Of a DNA stretch of 64,000 bases, positions 37,849-47,847 are shown piece after piece (the stretch's first letter is position 1; each line of letters opens with the position of its first letter). The DNA is from Denitratisoma sp. (GTDB lineage Bacteria > Pseudomonadota > Gammaproteobacteria > Burkholderiales > Rhodocyclaceae), in contig JAVSMO010000001.1 of the NCBI GenBank assembly GCA_032027165.1, positions 1,538,253-1,602,252 on the forward strand. Reading direction: 5' to 3'. The translations under genes were made by a program, and so were the position numbers. A model generated the notes under the pieces. The model did no database searches, was not told the origin of the DNA, and saw only the letters and a list, made by a program, of their open reading frames with translations.

Positions 37849-39044
37849 TTGGCCTTTTCCGGGTGGATCGGCACGAGCAGGCGCAGGCGTGCACCTCCCT
37901 GCGGCCGGTTGGCGATCTCGATGTTGCCGCCGAGGCGCTGGGCACGCTCGCTCATGATGCTGATGCCGAAATGGTGGCGCAGGTCGGGCTGCGCCCCCAT
38001 GACGAAGACGCCTCGGCCGTCGTCCTCGACGGTAAAGGCGTAATGGCCGTCGACGACTTCCAGCGTCAGCCACGCCTGCTTGGCGCCGGCATGGCGTGCG
38101 ACGTTGGAGAGGGCCTCCTGCAAAATGTGGAAGACCTGTACCTCCTGGTCGACCGTGAAGTTGAGGTCGGGAATGCGGTTCTCGAATTCGAGCCTGACAC
38201 CGGTGCGGTCGAAATAGCCGGCGACGAGTTCCTTGAGGGCATGCTCGAGGCCGAGAGGATCCATCCGATTGCGGAACTGCGTCAGCAACTCGCGCAGGCT
38301 GGCATAGGCTTCGTCGAGCGCCTGCTGGATGTCGGCGGAGTACTTGAGGGCCTTGCCGCTCTCATACTGCAACAGCGCCTCGCGCAACAGCTCGATGCGC
38401 ATCTTCATGTAGGCCATGGTCTGTGCCAGCGAGTCGTGTACCTCGTTGGCCATCATCTGCCGCTCGCTCATCAGAGTCATGCGCAGGTTCTCGCGCATGA
38501 GACGGGTGTTCTCGAGCGCCATGGCGAGATGCTCGCTGATCGAGCGGAAAAGCAGCGACACCTCCTCGGGAATCGAGCGCTCCTCGGTCATGTAGAGGTT
38601 ATAGACGCCGAGCAGCCGCCCGTTGTGCTCGAGCGGCACGACGACCATCGAGCGGCAACCGCCGAAGAAGGGCTGGCCGGTACGCGCAGCGCAGGGCTTG
38701 AGGTCGAATGTCTGCCTGATCTCGTCGTTGCGCAGGGCTGCGCCGCAGACGCCGCAGTCGATGTCGACCAGGCGTTCGTTCTCGACCAGTTCGGGGGGCA
38801 GGCCCTGCGAGGCGGCAAGCCTCAGGTGCTGACCGTCGCTGGTGAGCACGCGGACGACGCCGGCCGAGGCGCCGGAGAGCCGCACCATCATGCCGAGAAA
38901 GCGGTCGAGCAGCGCCTCGAGGTCGTATTCGGAGGCCAGCGTGGCAGTGACTTCGGAGAGGACGCGCAGGGCCTGAATGCGGTTGATCTCCTCCTTCTGC
39001 GATTCGACGTCAGCCTGTTGCAACATGGGGCTGCCTTGCTTCAT
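37845..39044 (-). CDS. cytosolic GAF-type sensor histidine kinase (NarX/NreB-like)
   Basis: The 399-residue kinase has no membrane helix. A short N-terminal helix leads into a GAF domain (about 40-180), then a HisKA_3 dimerisation domain with phosphoacceptor H203 (ANEVHDSLAQTM) and a HATPase_c domain (DDGRGVFV). The GAF part carries four cysteines, C97 and C100 (CGVC), C118 and C130, arranged in a way that could bind a metal or Fe-S cluster, or react with redox signals. It is co-translated with the NarL-type regulator. The signal is inferred, not shown; redox, oxygen or nitrogen oxides are reasonable guesses. Confidence 0.88.
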   Translation of the reverse strand: MKQGSPMLQQADVESQKEEINRIQALRVLSEVTATLASEYDLEALLDRFLGMMVRLSGASAGVVRVLTSDGQHLRLAASQGLPPELVENERLVDIDCGVCGAALRNDEIRQTFDLKPCAARTGQPFFGGCRSMVVVPLEHNGRLLGVYNLYMTEERSIPEEVSLLFRSISEHLAMALENTRLMRENLRMTLMSERQMMANEVHDSLAQTMAYMKMRIELLREALLQYESGKALKYSADIQQALDEAYASLRELLTQFRNRMDPLGLEHALKELVAGYFDRTGVRLEFENRIPDLNFTVDQEVQVFHILQEALSNVARHAGAKQAWLTLEVVDGHYAFTVEDDGRGVFVMGAQPDLRHHFGISIMSERAQRLGGNIEIANRPQGGARLRLLVPIHPEKAK

Positions 39045-39126
39045 GCCTCGTCTCCACCCGGTCTGCCTGCTTGGTGCAGGTCTGCTGCTTGATTTTACAC
39101 GCCATAAGTATTCGCTGAAATACTAA

Positions 39127-39699
39127 TTACTCGCTTGCCGTCGGCAGTGGCCAGCGACCGTCGAGCACGCGCTCGGCCCAGAGCAGGCCGGCGACGCTCT
39201 TGCCATCGGTCAGACGGCCGTCACGCACCGCTTCGATCGCCTCACCCAGGGCCAATTCGTGCACCTCAAGGAATTCGCCATCGTCGAGGGCATGTCCGAC
39301 ATGAGACAGCCCGCGCGCGAAGAATATCTCGATGCGTTCGTCGGAATAGCCGATGCAGGGATGAATCACGCCGAGATGGTGCCAGTGGTCTGCCACATAG
39401 CCGGTCTCCTCCTGCAGTTCGCGCTTGGCGGTGATCAGGGTGTCTTCGCCGGGATGGATCTTGCCGGCCGGAAGCTCCAGGAAGACACGGTCGAGCGGGT
39501 AGCGAAATTGGCGTTCGAAGAGCAGTTTGCCGTTAGGCAGTTCGGCGATCATCACCACCGCGCCGGGGTGGACGACGAATTCGCGACTGGCCTGCTTGCC
39601 GTCGGGAAGTCGAACAGTATCGCACCGGACATGGAGCAACTTGCCTGCAAAAACTTCTTCACTGGACACTTCCGACTCTCGCAAGTGACTGTCTTTCAT
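39127..39699 (-). CDS. Nudix hydrolase, ADP-ribose pyrophosphatase type
   Basis: The 190-residue protein has an exact Nudix box, G79-x5-E85-x7-R93-E94-x2-E97-E98-x-G100, inside ELPAGKIHPGEDTLITAKRE and its continuation. The upstream VVMIAELPNGKLLFERQFRYP resembles the NudF/ADP-ribose pyrophosphatase group. It likely hydrolyses ADP-ribose or related nucleotide sugars. It is divergent from an unknown gene across a 90-bp region holding an IscR-type site, so it may share that control. Confidence 0.88.
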   Translation of the reverse strand: MKDSHLRESEVSSEEVFAGKLLHVRCDTVRLPDGKQASREFVVHPGAVVMIAELPNGKLLFERQFRYPLDRVFLELPAGKIHPGEDTLITAKRELQEETGYVADHWHHLGVIHPCIGYSDERIEIFFARGLSHVGHALDDGEFLEVHELALGEAIEAVRDGRLTDGKSVAGLLWAERVLDGRWPLPTASE

Positions 39700-39731
39700 T
39701 GATTTTTCGACTTCTCTGATGGAGGGAACTT

Positions 39732-39756
39732 ATATCCGACTAATTTAGTCTATTAT
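39732..39756 (+). promoter_or_regulatory. predicted IscR type 1 operator
   Basis: The palindromic core GACTAATTTAGTC (39738-39750) is flanked by ATATCC and TATTAT. Aligned to the E. coli type 1 IscR consensus as recalled, 22 of 25 positions agree. It lies about 33 bases from both divergent start codons. Confidence 0.65.
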
Positions 39757-39789
39757 AAGCATTCCCTAATTAACACATTGGAGGCAAAA

Positions 39790-40245
39790 ATGTCCGGTTT
39801 CATTCCTGGTTTCAACGATGAAGGCGTTGTGACGGTCAACCGCGTGCTGCTGAAGCCCGAGTATAGCGTCGACGACCTCGAGGAACGGGTCGCCCTGCTC
39901 TGCGAAAACGTGAAGACCTATCACTCTGATACCGGTTTCGTCGGCGGCTTCGTGGCCCTCAATTCGGGCATGATTTCCAACGAGGGAAGCACCGTCGGCC
40001 AGGCCGTGGAAAGCCCGCTCAAGGAGCGTGAGGCGCTGATCGTCACCTTCTGGCGCTCCTTCGCCGAGCACGAGGCCTCGCACCGCAGCGACACCTTTCA
40101 GCCGCTGTTCAGGCAGGTGCTTGAGCTGTGCGAAAACGGCAACGAGGAAATCGCCTACCGCATGCTGTGGTCGGGCAAGGCTTATTCAGAGGAAGAGGCA
40201 AAGGCCGCACGCATGGCCAAGGTCGAATACGCGAAGGTCGCCTGA
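39790..40245 (+). CDS. unknown 151-residue protein behind IscR-type site
   Basis: The product (starting MSGFIPGFNDEGVVTVNRVL) was not recognised. It is soluble, acidic, without signal peptide or membrane helix. The middle segment REALIVTFWRSFAEHEASHR and the downstream amphipathic helix resemble dimeric alpha/beta-barrel proteins such as antibiotic-biosynthesis monooxygenases, but this is only a fold-level impression. Two cysteines (LLCENV, ELCENG) are present. GGAG about seven bases upstream supports ATG 39790. The operator upstream suggests regulation by Fe-S status. It stands between a Nudix gene and the end of the nuo operon. Confidence 0.85.
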   Translation: MSGFIPGFNDEGVVTVNRVLLKPEYSVDDLEERVALLCENVKTYHSDTGFVGGFVALNSGMISNEGSTVGQAVESPLKEREALIVTFWRSFAEHEASHRSDTFQPLFRQVLELCENGNEEIAYRMLWSGKAYSEEEAKAARMAKVEYAKVA

Positions 40246-40265
40246 AAACTAATCGGCCTATGACC

Positions 40266-40280
40266 GGGGCACCCTGCCCC
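40266..40280. terminator. hairpin between unknown gene and nuoN (weak terminator)
   Basis: GGGGCA-CCC-TGCCCC forms a 6-bp stem between two convergent gene ends; the T-tract is short or absent on both strands. Confidence 0.4.
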
Positions 40281-40288
40281 GTTTCAAC

Positions 40289-41767
40289 TCAATGCCCGGT
40301 GAGGAAGGCGTAGGTTGCGTAAAAGGAATACTTAAGCACGCCATCGGGCAGCAGACCAAGCAGCGCCACGGCCAGGCCATTGATGGAGAGCAGGATGCGC
40401 ATGTCGCGCGGTGCCTCGATCGGCGCGTTGTCGGTCGGTGCGTCGAAATACATCACCTTCACCACGCGCAGGTAGTAGAAGGCGCCGACCAGCGAGAACA
40501 GCACGGCGAACACCGCCAGCCAGACCTGCTTGGCGGCGACCACCGCCTGAAGCACGGCGAACTTTGCGAAGAAGCCGACGAAGAACGGCACGCCTGCCAT
40601 CGAGAACATGAGGATCATCATGATCGCGGCAAACCAAGGGCTGCGCTTGTTGAGACCCTTGAAGTCCTCGATGTTCTCGGCCTCGAAGCCGGCACGCGAG
40701 AGCAGCAGAATCATGCCGAAGGAGCCGAGGCTCATCAGCACGTAGGCAATGGCATAGAACATCGCAGAACTGTAGGCATTCGGCGTGAAGCTCGGATCGC
40801 CGCCGACGATGCCGGAGAGCAGGCCGAGCAGCATGAAGCCCATGTGGGAAATCGCCGAATAGGCCAGCATGCGCTTGAGGTTGGTCTGCGCGATCGCAGC
40901 CAGGTTGCCCAGGGCGATGGAAAGCGCGGCAAGGATCATCAGCATCACCTGCCAGTGCTCGGCCAGCTCGGCCAGGCCGGTGACCAGGATGCGCAGGGCG
41001 ATGGCGAAGGCGGCCAGCTTCGGCGCCGAGCCGATGAACAGCGTCACTGCCGTCGGCGCGCCGTGATAGACATCCGGCACCCACATATGGAAGGGCACCA
41101 CGCCCAGCTTGAAGGCGAGGCCGGCAACGACGAAGACCAGGCCGAACACCAGCACCGCCTTGTTGCCACCGCCCAGTGCGATGCGCTGGCCGATCTCGAA
41201 GAGCTCCAGGCTGCCGACTGCACCATAGACCATGGACATGCCATAGAGCAGCAGGCCTGAGGCCATGGCGCCGAGGACGAAGTATTTCATCGCCGCCTCG
41301 GTGGCTCGGGCGGAATCACGGTCGATCGCCACAAGGGCGTAGAGCGAGAGGGCCAGCATCTCCAGCCCCAGATAGATGGTGAGGAAGTGGCTGGCCGAGA
41401 TCATCACCATCATGCCGAGGGTGGCGAACAGCACCAGCACGTAGAACTCGCCGCGATCGAGGTTGCGGGCTGCGAGATATCCACGGCTGTAGACCAGCAT
41501 GACGGCGACTGCCGGATAGAGCGCCAGCTTGAGAAAGTCGGCAAGCAGGTCGTCGACGAACATATTGCTGAAGGTCGTCACACCCTGCCCGTCGAGGGTA
41601 AGCAAGGTAATGCCGAAGCAGCCGGCCAGGGTCAACTGGGCCAGCAGATAAACCAGCCAGCGGCGGCCTTTGCCGACGAAGAGATCGACCAGCAACAGCA
41701 CGCAGGCCATCAGCAGGATGAAGATCTCCGCCGAGGCGGGGTAGAGATCGGGCATAACGAAGTTCAT
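40289..41767 (-). CDS. nuoN: NADH-quinone oxidoreductase subunit N
   Basis: A 492-residue antiporter-like membrane subunit with about 14 hydrophobic helices, including the broken-helix and charged residues typical of the ND2 group (for instance [13 protein letters not shown] and [15 protein letters not shown]). The ATG at 41767 gives [18 protein letters not shown]; the upstream TTG would add vector-like residues overlapping nuoM. Subunit N pumps protons in the membrane arm of complex I and is the last gene of the operon. Confidence 0.95.
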   Translation of the reverse strand: MNFVMPDLYPASAEIFILLMACVLLLVDLFVGKGRRWLVYLLAQLTLAGCFGITLLTLDGQGVTTFSNMFVDDLLADFLKLALYPAVAVMLVYSRGYLAARNLDRGEFYVLVLFATLGMMVMISASHFLTIYLGLEMLALSLYALVAIDRDSARATEAAMKYFVLGAMASGLLLYGMSMVYGAVGSLELFEIGQRIALGGGNKAVLVFGLVFVVAGLAFKLGVVPFHMWVPDVYHGAPTAVTLFIGSAPKLAAFAIALRILVTGLAELAEHWQVMLMILAALSIALGNLAAIAQTNLKRMLAYSAISHMGFMLLGLLSGIVGGDPSFTPNAYSSAMFYAIAYVLMSLGSFGMILLLSRAGFEAENIEDFKGLNKRSPWFAAIMMILMFSMAGVPFFVGFFAKFAVLQAVVAAKQVWLAVFAVLFSLVGAFYYLRVVKVMYFDAPTDNAPIEAPRDMRILLSINGLAVALLGLLPDGVLKYSFYATYAFLTGH

Positions 41768-41780
41768 GTCTTGTCCGTCC

Positions 41781-43262
41781 TCAGAGTTTCGGCACGGCAA
41801 CGTGCTTCAGCAGGTTGTCTACCGAAGCGTGCATCACTTCGGTGAACGGCAGCGGGTAGAGGCCCATGCCCAGCACGCACAGCGCCAGCAACGCCAGGAT
41901 GGCGAACTCCCGCGCGTTGATGTCTGCGAGCTCGGCAACATGGTGGTTGGCCACCGCGCCGAACACCACACGCTTGACCATCCAAAGCGTGTAGGCGGCA
42001 CCGAGGATCAGCGTGGTGGCGGCGGCGAAGCCGATCCAGAAGTTGTACTGCACTGCGCCAAGGATCACCATGAACTCGCCGACGAAACCGCTGGTAGCGG
42101 GGAGCCCGGAGTTGGCCATGGCGAACAGGACCATGAAGGCGGCAAATTTCGGCATGGTGTGGACCACGCCGCCGTAGTCGGCGATCTGGCGGCTGTGCAC
42201 ACGGTCGTAGAGCACGCCGACGCAGAGAAACATGGCGCCTGAGACAAAGCCGTGCGAGATCATCTGCACCAGGGCACCCTCAACGCCGAGCGAGTTGAAG
42301 ATGAAGAAGCCGAGCGTGACGAAGCCCATGTGGGAAATCGACGAGTAGGCGATCAGCTTCTTCATGTCGGCCTGCACCAGGGCAACGAAGCCGATGTACA
42401 CCACGGCCGTGAGCGACAGCACAATCATCAGCCAGGCCAGTTCGCGCGAGGCGTCGGGCGCGATCGGCAGCGAGAACCGCAGGAAGCCGTAGGCGCCCAG
42501 CTTCAGCATGATGGCGGCCAGCACCACCGAGCCGCCGGTCGGCGCCTCGACGTGGGCATCCGGCAGCCAGGTGTGTACCGGCCACATCGGCACCTTGACG
42601 GCGAAGGCGACCAGGAAGGCGAGGAACAGCAGGATCTGCGCCGCGAGCGGGATGCGCAGCGCGTGCCATTCGAGCAGGTTGAAGCTGTAGCCGGACTGGA
42701 AAAAGAGCCAGATCAGCGCGACCAGCATCAACAGCGAGCCGAGTAGCGTGTAGAGGAAGAACTTGAATGCGGCATAGACTCGGTTCGGCCCGCCCCAGAC
42801 GCCGATGATGATGTACATCGGGATCAGCGAGGCCTCGAAGAAAACGTAGAACAGCACGGCGTCGAGCGCCGAGAAGATGCCGTTCATGAGGCCGGACATG
42901 ATCAGGAAGGCGGCCATATACTGGGCCACCTTCTCCTCGATAACCTTCCAGCCGGCCAACACCACCAGCGGCGTGATGAAGCTGTTGAGCAGGATGAACA
43001 GCACCGAGATGCCGTCCACGCCGAGCTGGTAGTTGATGTTGAAGCGCTGGATCCATGGCCGCAGCTCTTCGAACTGCATCGCGCTGGTGCCGTTGTCAAA
43101 GCCGGTATAGAGCGGGATCGTGACGAGGAAGCCGGCCACGGCCACCACCAGGGCGAGCGGCCGCGCCAGTCCCGCGTTGCGGTCGGAACCGGTGGCGAGC
43201 ACCAGCAGGCCGCCGACGATGGGCAGCCAGATCGCAAGACTCAATAAGGGTAGACCTGACAT
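41781..43262 (-). CDS. nuoM: NADH-quinone oxidoreductase subunit M
   Basis: A 493-residue ND4-type membrane subunit with about 14 helices and the conserved [11 protein letters not shown] and [11 protein letters not shown] segments, plus a glutamate in a helix near MLKLGAYGF. It is one of three antiporter-like proton-pumping subunits of complex I. It starts 10 bases after nuoL. Confidence 0.96.
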   Translation of the reverse strand: MSGLPLLSLAIWLPIVGGLLVLATGSDRNAGLARPLALVVAVAGFLVTIPLYTGFDNGTSAMQFEELRPWIQRFNINYQLGVDGISVLFILLNSFITPLVVLAGWKVIEEKVAQYMAAFLIMSGLMNGIFSALDAVLFYVFFEASLIPMYIIIGVWGGPNRVYAAFKFFLYTLLGSLLMLVALIWLFFQSGYSFNLLEWHALRIPLAAQILLFLAFLVAFAVKVPMWPVHTWLPDAHVEAPTGGSVVLAAIMLKLGAYGFLRFSLPIAPDASRELAWLMIVLSLTAVVYIGFVALVQADMKKLIAYSSISHMGFVTLGFFIFNSLGVEGALVQMISHGFVSGAMFLCVGVLYDRVHSRQIADYGGVVHTMPKFAAFMVLFAMANSGLPATSGFVGEFMVILGAVQYNFWIGFAAATTLILGAAYTLWMVKRVVFGAVANHHVAELADINAREFAILALLALCVLGMGLYPLPFTEVMHASVDNLLKHVAVPKL

Positions 43263-43272
43263 TCTTGTTTTC

Positions 43273-45339
43273 CTAGGCCCGGTTCATCCACAAAGTCAGC
43301 AGCACGAATACGCCGATGATCATGGAGAACGCATACTGGTAGATGTAGCCCGACTGGAACAGGCGGACGATCGAGGCGATCCAGCCGACCACCTTGGCCG
43401 AGCCGTTCACCGCCAGGCCGTCGATCAGCGCCTGGTCGCCGCCCTTCCACAGGCCGCGCCCGAGCAGGCGGGCGCCGCCTGCGAAGAACCAGTCGTTGAA
43501 GCGGTCGAAGCCGTATTTCTCCTCCAGGATACGGGCCAGCACGCCCGATTTCCCCTTGATCACGGCCGGCAGGTCTGGCCGCACGATGTAGAGGTACCAG
43601 GCCGTCGCCGCACCGGCCAGCGCCAGCCAGAACGGCGGCGTCATCAGGCCGTGCGTGATCATGCCGAAGGCGCCGTGGAAGCCGGCCTTCATGCTGGCGA
43701 TGGCCGGATGCTCGGGGGCGATGAAGACCGCGCCGCCGAAATAGTTGCCGAACAGCGCCGGGCCGATCATCGTCCAGCCGGCGATGACGGAGGGGATCGC
43801 CAGCAGGACCAGCGGTACGGTCACCACCCACGGCGACTCCTTCGGCTCGACTGGGCCGTGATGGCCGTGATCATCATGGCCGTGCGAACCATGTACGGCA
43901 TCGTGGGCATCGTGCCCGCCATGCGCGGAAGCTTCGCGGAAACGCTCCTTGCCGTGGAAGGCGAAGAACACCAGGCGGAAGGAATAGAAGCCGCCGACGA
44001 ATACGCCGGCGAGGAGCAGCGCATAGGCGAAACCGGCGCCCGCCGTGGTCGACAGGTGTACCGCTTCGATGATCGAGTCCTTGGAGAAGAAGCCGGCGAA
44101 GGGCGGGAAGCCGGCGTTGGCCAGCGCGCCGATCAGCACCGTGACATACGTGATCGGCATGTACTTCCTCAGGCCGCCCATCCTGCGCATGTCCTGCTCG
44201 TGGTGCATGGCGATGATCACCGAGCCGGCGCCGAGGAACAGCACCGCCTTGAAGAAGGCGTGGGTGGCGAGGTGGAACATCGCCGCCGAGTAGGCCGAGG
44301 CGCCCAGGGCGGTGGTCATGTAGCCGAGTTGCGACAGCGTCGAGTAGGCGACGACGCGCTTGATGTCGGTCTGCACGATGGCGATCAGCGCCATGAAGAA
44401 GGCGGTGATGGCGCCGATGACGATGACGAAGGACAGCGCCGTGTCCGACAGCTCGAACAGCGGCGACATGCGCGAGACCATGAAGATGCCGGCCGTCACC
44501 ATCGTGGCGGCATGGATCAGCGCGGAGATCGGCGTCGGGCCCTCCATCGAATCGGGCAGCCAGACGTGCAACGGGAACTGCGCCGACTTGCCCATGGCGC
44601 CGATGAACAGACAGATGCATACGACTGAGACCAGCACCCAGGGCGAGCCCGGGATCAGCTCGATCGTGGTGCCGGCCAGCTTCTGCGACAGGGCGAAGAC
44701 GTCGCTGTAGTTGAGCGAGCCGCAGTAGGCAGCGATCAGGCCGATGCCGAGCAGGAAGCCGAAGTCGCCGACGCGGTTGACCAGGAAGGCCTTCAGGTTG
44801 GCGTAGATCGCGGTCGGCCGGTTGGACCAGAAGCCGATCAGCAGGTAGGAGACCAGGCCCACGGCTTCCCAGCCGAAAAACAGCTGGAGGAAGTTGTTGC
44901 TCATCACCAGCATCAGCATCGAGAAGGTGAACAGCGAAATGTAGGCGAAGAAGCGCTGGTAGCTGTTCTTGCCGGCCAGGCTGTCAGCCGGCCAGTTCTC
45001 CTCGTCGTGGGCCATGTAGCCGATGGTGTAGATGTGCACCATCAGGGAAACAAAGGTGACCACCAGCATCATGGTCACCGTCAGCTTGTCGATGAGGAAG
45101 CCGACCTGGAAGCTGATGCCGCCGCTGGTGGCCCAGGTATAGACCGCGGCGTTGTAGATCTTGCCGGCATCGACGTCCTGGAAGATAAGCCAGGACAGGA
45201 TCAGCGAGACGGCCACGCCGAGGCTGGTGACCCAGTGGGAGCCTGCGCGGCCGATGGTCCTGCCGAACAGGCCGGCAACAAGGGCGCCGGCCAGCGGCGC
45301 CAGCGGCACGTACAAGGCAAGGGGATGCATTTCGCTCAT
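43273..45339 (-). CDS. nuoL: NADH-quinone oxidoreductase subunit L
   Basis: A 688-residue ND5-type membrane subunit with about 16 helices. Conserved parts include [35 protein letters not shown] and [13 protein letters not shown]. The C-terminal region carries the long lateral helix that spans the antiporter subunits, preceded by a His-rich cytoplasmic loop ([20 protein letters not shown]) which is an unusual local feature. It lies 2 bases after nuoK. Confidence 0.97.
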   Translation of the reverse strand: MSEMHPLALYVPLAPLAGALVAGLFGRTIGRAGSHWVTSLGVAVSLILSWLIFQDVDAGKIYNAAVYTWATSGGISFQVGFLIDKLTVTMMLVVTFVSLMVHIYTIGYMAHDEENWPADSLAGKNSYQRFFAYISLFTFSMLMLVMSNNFLQLFFGWEAVGLVSYLLIGFWSNRPTAIYANLKAFLVNRVGDFGFLLGIGLIAAYCGSLNYSDVFALSQKLAGTTIELIPGSPWVLVSVVCICLFIGAMGKSAQFPLHVWLPDSMEGPTPISALIHAATMVTAGIFMVSRMSPLFELSDTALSFVIVIGAITAFFMALIAIVQTDIKRVVAYSTLSQLGYMTTALGASAYSAAMFHLATHAFFKAVLFLGAGSVIIAMHHEQDMRRMGGLRKYMPITYVTVLIGALANAGFPPFAGFFSKDSIIEAVHLSTTAGAGFAYALLLAGVFVGGFYSFRLVFFAFHGKERFREASAHGGHDAHDAVHGSHGHDDHGHHGPVEPKESPWVVTVPLVLLAIPSVIAGWTMIGPALFGNYFGGAVFIAPEHPAIASMKAGFHGAFGMITHGLMTPPFWLALAGAATAWYLYIVRPDLPAVIKGKSGVLARILEEKYGFDRFNDWFFAGGARLLGRGLWKGGDQALIDGLAVNGSAKVVGWIASIVRLFQSGYIYQYAFSMIIGVFVLLTLWMNRA

Positions 45340-45341
45340 GG

Positions 45342-45647
45342 TTATCCCTGCAGGCTATCGAGGTCGTCCACGTGGATCGTGCGCAGGTTGCGAAACAGCA
45401 CGACCAGGATGGCAAGGCCGATGGCGGCTTCCGCCGCGGCGACCGTCAGGATGAAGAAGACGAAGACCTGCCCGCCCATGTCGCCGAGGAAATGCGAGAA
45501 GGCGACGAAGTTCATGTTGACGGCAAGCAGCATCAGTTCGATGGCCATCAGCAGCACGATGAGGTTCTTCCGGTTCAGGAAGACGCCGACCACGCCGATC
45601 GAAAAGAGGATGGCGCCGAGAATCAGGAAGTGGTTCAGGCCGGGCAT
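45342..45647 (-). CDS. nuoK: NADH-quinone oxidoreductase subunit K
   Basis: A 101-residue ND4L-type subunit with three helices and the conserved buried glutamates in [13 protein letters not shown] and [12 protein letters not shown]. It links the quinone-site arm to the proton pumps of complex I. It starts 3 bases after nuoJ and is followed almost at once by nuoL. Confidence 0.96.
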   Translation of the reverse strand: MPGLNHFLILGAILFSIGVVGVFLNRKNLIVLLMAIELMLLAVNMNFVAFSHFLGDMGGQVFVFFILTVAAAEAAIGLAILVVLFRNLRTIHVDDLDSLQG

Positions 45648-45650
45648 GGC

Positions 45651-46253
45651 TTATTCCTTCTCCGCTGGCATGGACACGATGCGCACCCGGTCCTTGCGCT
45701 TGATGGCGATCTGATCGGCAGGATTCAGCTGTTTGTTGTCGCGGCGCTGGCGCAGGTTCAGCACGACGGCGGCGATCAGCGCCACCAGCAGGATCACCGA
45801 GGCCAGTTCGAATGGGTAGACATAGTCCGTATAGATGGCCATGCCCAGCGCCTTGGTGTTGGAGTAGCCGGCCGCCGGTGCCGCAGGCTCAGGCATGGCC
45901 TCCAGTCCGAAACTGCGGGCGGAGAGCACCGCCACCATCTCAATCACCATCAGCACGGCGATCGGGCCGCCAAGCCAGAGGTTGCTCCAGAAGCCCTGGC
46001 GCAGCCGCTCAAGGTTGATATCGAGCATCATGACGACGAACAGGAACAGCACCATGACCGCGCCGACATAAACGACGATCAGCGCGATGGCGAGGAATTC
46101 CGCCTGCAGCAGCAGCCAGAGGCCGCTTGCGTTGAAGAAGGCGAGTACCAGGAACAGCACGGCGTGCACCGGGTTGCGCGCGGTGACGACGCGCAGCGCC
46201 GCGATCACCAGGATCGCAGAGAGGATGTAGAAAAGCGCGGTCTTGAAGTCCAT
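45651..46253 (-). CDS. nuoJ: NADH-quinone oxidoreductase subunit J
   Basis: A 200-residue ND6-type membrane subunit with five helices and the conserved VYVGAVMVLFLFVVMML segment. The ATG at 46253 follows a GGTGA ribosome site; a GTG at 46262 would add three residues and overlap nuoI. The C-terminal tail is basic and cytoplasmic. Confidence 0.95.
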   Translation of the reverse strand: MDFKTALFYILSAILVIAALRVVTARNPVHAVLFLVLAFFNASGLWLLLQAEFLAIALIVVYVGAVMVLFLFVVMMLDINLERLRQGFWSNLWLGGPIAVLMVIEMVAVLSARSFGLEAMPEPAAPAAGYSNTKALGMAIYTDYVYPFELASVILLVALIAAVVLNLRQRRDNKQLNPADQIAIKRKDRVRIVSMPAEKE

Positions 46254-46258
46254 GGGCG

Positions 46259-46744
46259 TCACCGGAACCTGGCATCCTGCTCGCGGTCGGCGGCGATCTG
46301 GGCTTCATACTTGTCGCCCACCGCCAGCAGCATCTGCTTGGTGTAGTAGAGGTCGCCGCGCTTCTCGCCGTGGTACTCCAGCACGCGCGTCTCGACGATG
46401 GCATCGACCGGGCAGGCTTCCTCGCAGAAGCCGCAGAAGATGCACTTCGTCAGGTCGATGTCGTAGCGCGTGGTGCGGCGCGAGCCGTCCTCGCGCTCGG
46501 CCGATTCGATGGTGATGGCCATCGCCGGGCACACCGCCTCGCACAGCTTGCAGGCGATGCAGCGCTCTTCCCCGTTCGGGTAGCGGCGCAGGGCGTGCAA
46601 GCCGCGAAAGCGGTTGCTCTGCGGCGTCTTCTCCTCGGGGTACTGCACAGTGATCTTCGGCGCAAACAGATAGCGCCCGGTGACGGACAGGCCCTTGAAA
46701 AGCTCCTTGAGCAGCAGGCTGTTGAGGAAGTCCTTGGCACCCAT
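46259..46744 (-). CDS. nuoI: NADH-quinone oxidoreductase subunit I
   Basis: A 161-residue iron-sulfur subunit with two tetranuclear-cluster motifs, [12 protein letters not shown] and [12 protein letters not shown], that bind clusters N6a and N6b leading electrons towards quinone. It lies 12 bases after nuoH within the operon. Confidence 0.97.
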   Translation of the reverse strand: MGAKDFLNSLLLKELFKGLSVTGRYLFAPKITVQYPEEKTPQSNRFRGLHALRRYPNGEERCIACKLCEAVCPAMAITIESAEREDGSRRTTRYDIDLTKCIFCGFCEEACPVDAIVETRVLEYHGEKRGDLYYTKQMLLAVGDKYEAQIAADREQDARFR

Positions 46745-46755
46745 TGTCTACTCCC

Positions 46756-47847
46756 TCACTTGAAGATGTTCCATGGCGACACCATCCAGGAGCCGATGAC
46801 GACGATCCACACCAGGGTCAGCGGCACGAAAACCTTCCAGCCCAGGCGCATGATCTGGTCGTAGCGATAGCGCGGGAAGGTGGCGCGGAACCACAGGAAC
46901 AGGAACAGGAACAACGAAATCTTCACCGCCAGCCAGTGGAAACCGTCGGGCAGGAAGCCGACCGGCGACAGCCAGCCGCCGAGGAACAGGATCGAGGTGA
47001 GGGTCGCCACCAGAATCATGTTGGCGTACTCGGCGAGGAAGAACATGGCGAAGGCCATGCCGGAGAACTCGACCATGTGGCCAGCGACGATTTCGGATTC
47101 GCCTTCGACGACGTCGAAGGGCGCGCGGTTGGTCTCGGCCACGCCGGAAATGAAATACACGACGAACATCGGTAGCAGCGGAATCCAGTTCCAGGACAGG
47201 AAGCCGGCTCCGTGCTCGGCGAACCAGCCGCGGCCCTGGGCACGGACGATGTCGGAGAGGTTGAGACTGTTGGAAATCATCAGCACCGTCACCAAGGCCA
47301 TGCCCATGGCGATCTCGTAGGACACCATTTGTGCCGAGGCGCGCATGGCGCCGAGGAAGGGATACTTGGAGTTGGAAGCCCAGCCGGCGATGATCACGCC
47401 GTAAATGCCCATCGAGGTCATGGCCAGGATGTAGAACAGCCCGGCGTCGATATTGGCCAGCGCGCCGCCGTCGAAAAATGGCACCACCGCCCAGGCGGCC
47501 AGGGCTGGGGCGATGGCCATCACCGGTCCGACGAAGAACAGCGCCTTGTTGGCGCCGGTCGGCACCAGCACTTCCTTGAAGAACAGCTTCATGCCGTCGG
47601 CGATCGGCTGCAACAACCCCCACGGACCGACGCGGTTGGGGCCGATGCGCACCTGCATGTAGCCGATGACCTTGCGCTCGGCCAGCGTCAGGTAGGCCAC
47701 CGACAGCATCAGCGGCACCAGGATGGCGACGATCTTCATCAGCACCCAAACCAGCGGCCAGACCGGCTGGACGGCGGACCACAGCGGGTCCCACACGCCG
47801 AACAGGTTCCAGAACCACTGGAAGAATTGCAGGACCAGGGCTTCCAT
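46756..47847 (-). CDS. nuoH: NADH-quinone oxidoreductase subunit H
   Basis: A 363-residue ND1-type membrane subunit with about eight helices and the conserved acidic loop residues of [20 protein letters not shown] that shape the quinone tunnel. Its ATG overlaps the nuoG stop by one base (TGATG). Confidence 0.97.
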   Translation of the reverse strand: MEALVLQFFQWFWNLFGVWDPLWSAVQPVWPLVWVLMKIVAILVPLMLSVAYLTLAERKVIGYMQVRIGPNRVGPWGLLQPIADGMKLFFKEVLVPTGANKALFFVGPVMAIAPALAAWAVVPFFDGGALANIDAGLFYILAMTSMGIYGVIIAGWASNSKYPFLGAMRASAQMVSYEIAMGMALVTVLMISNSLNLSDIVRAQGRGWFAEHGAGFLSWNWIPLLPMFVVYFISGVAETNRAPFDVVEGESEIVAGHMVEFSGMAFAMFFLAEYANMILVATLTSILFLGGWLSPVGFLPDGFHWLAVKISLFLFLFLWFRATFPRYRYDQIMRLGWKVFVPLTLVWIVVIGSWMVSPWNIFK

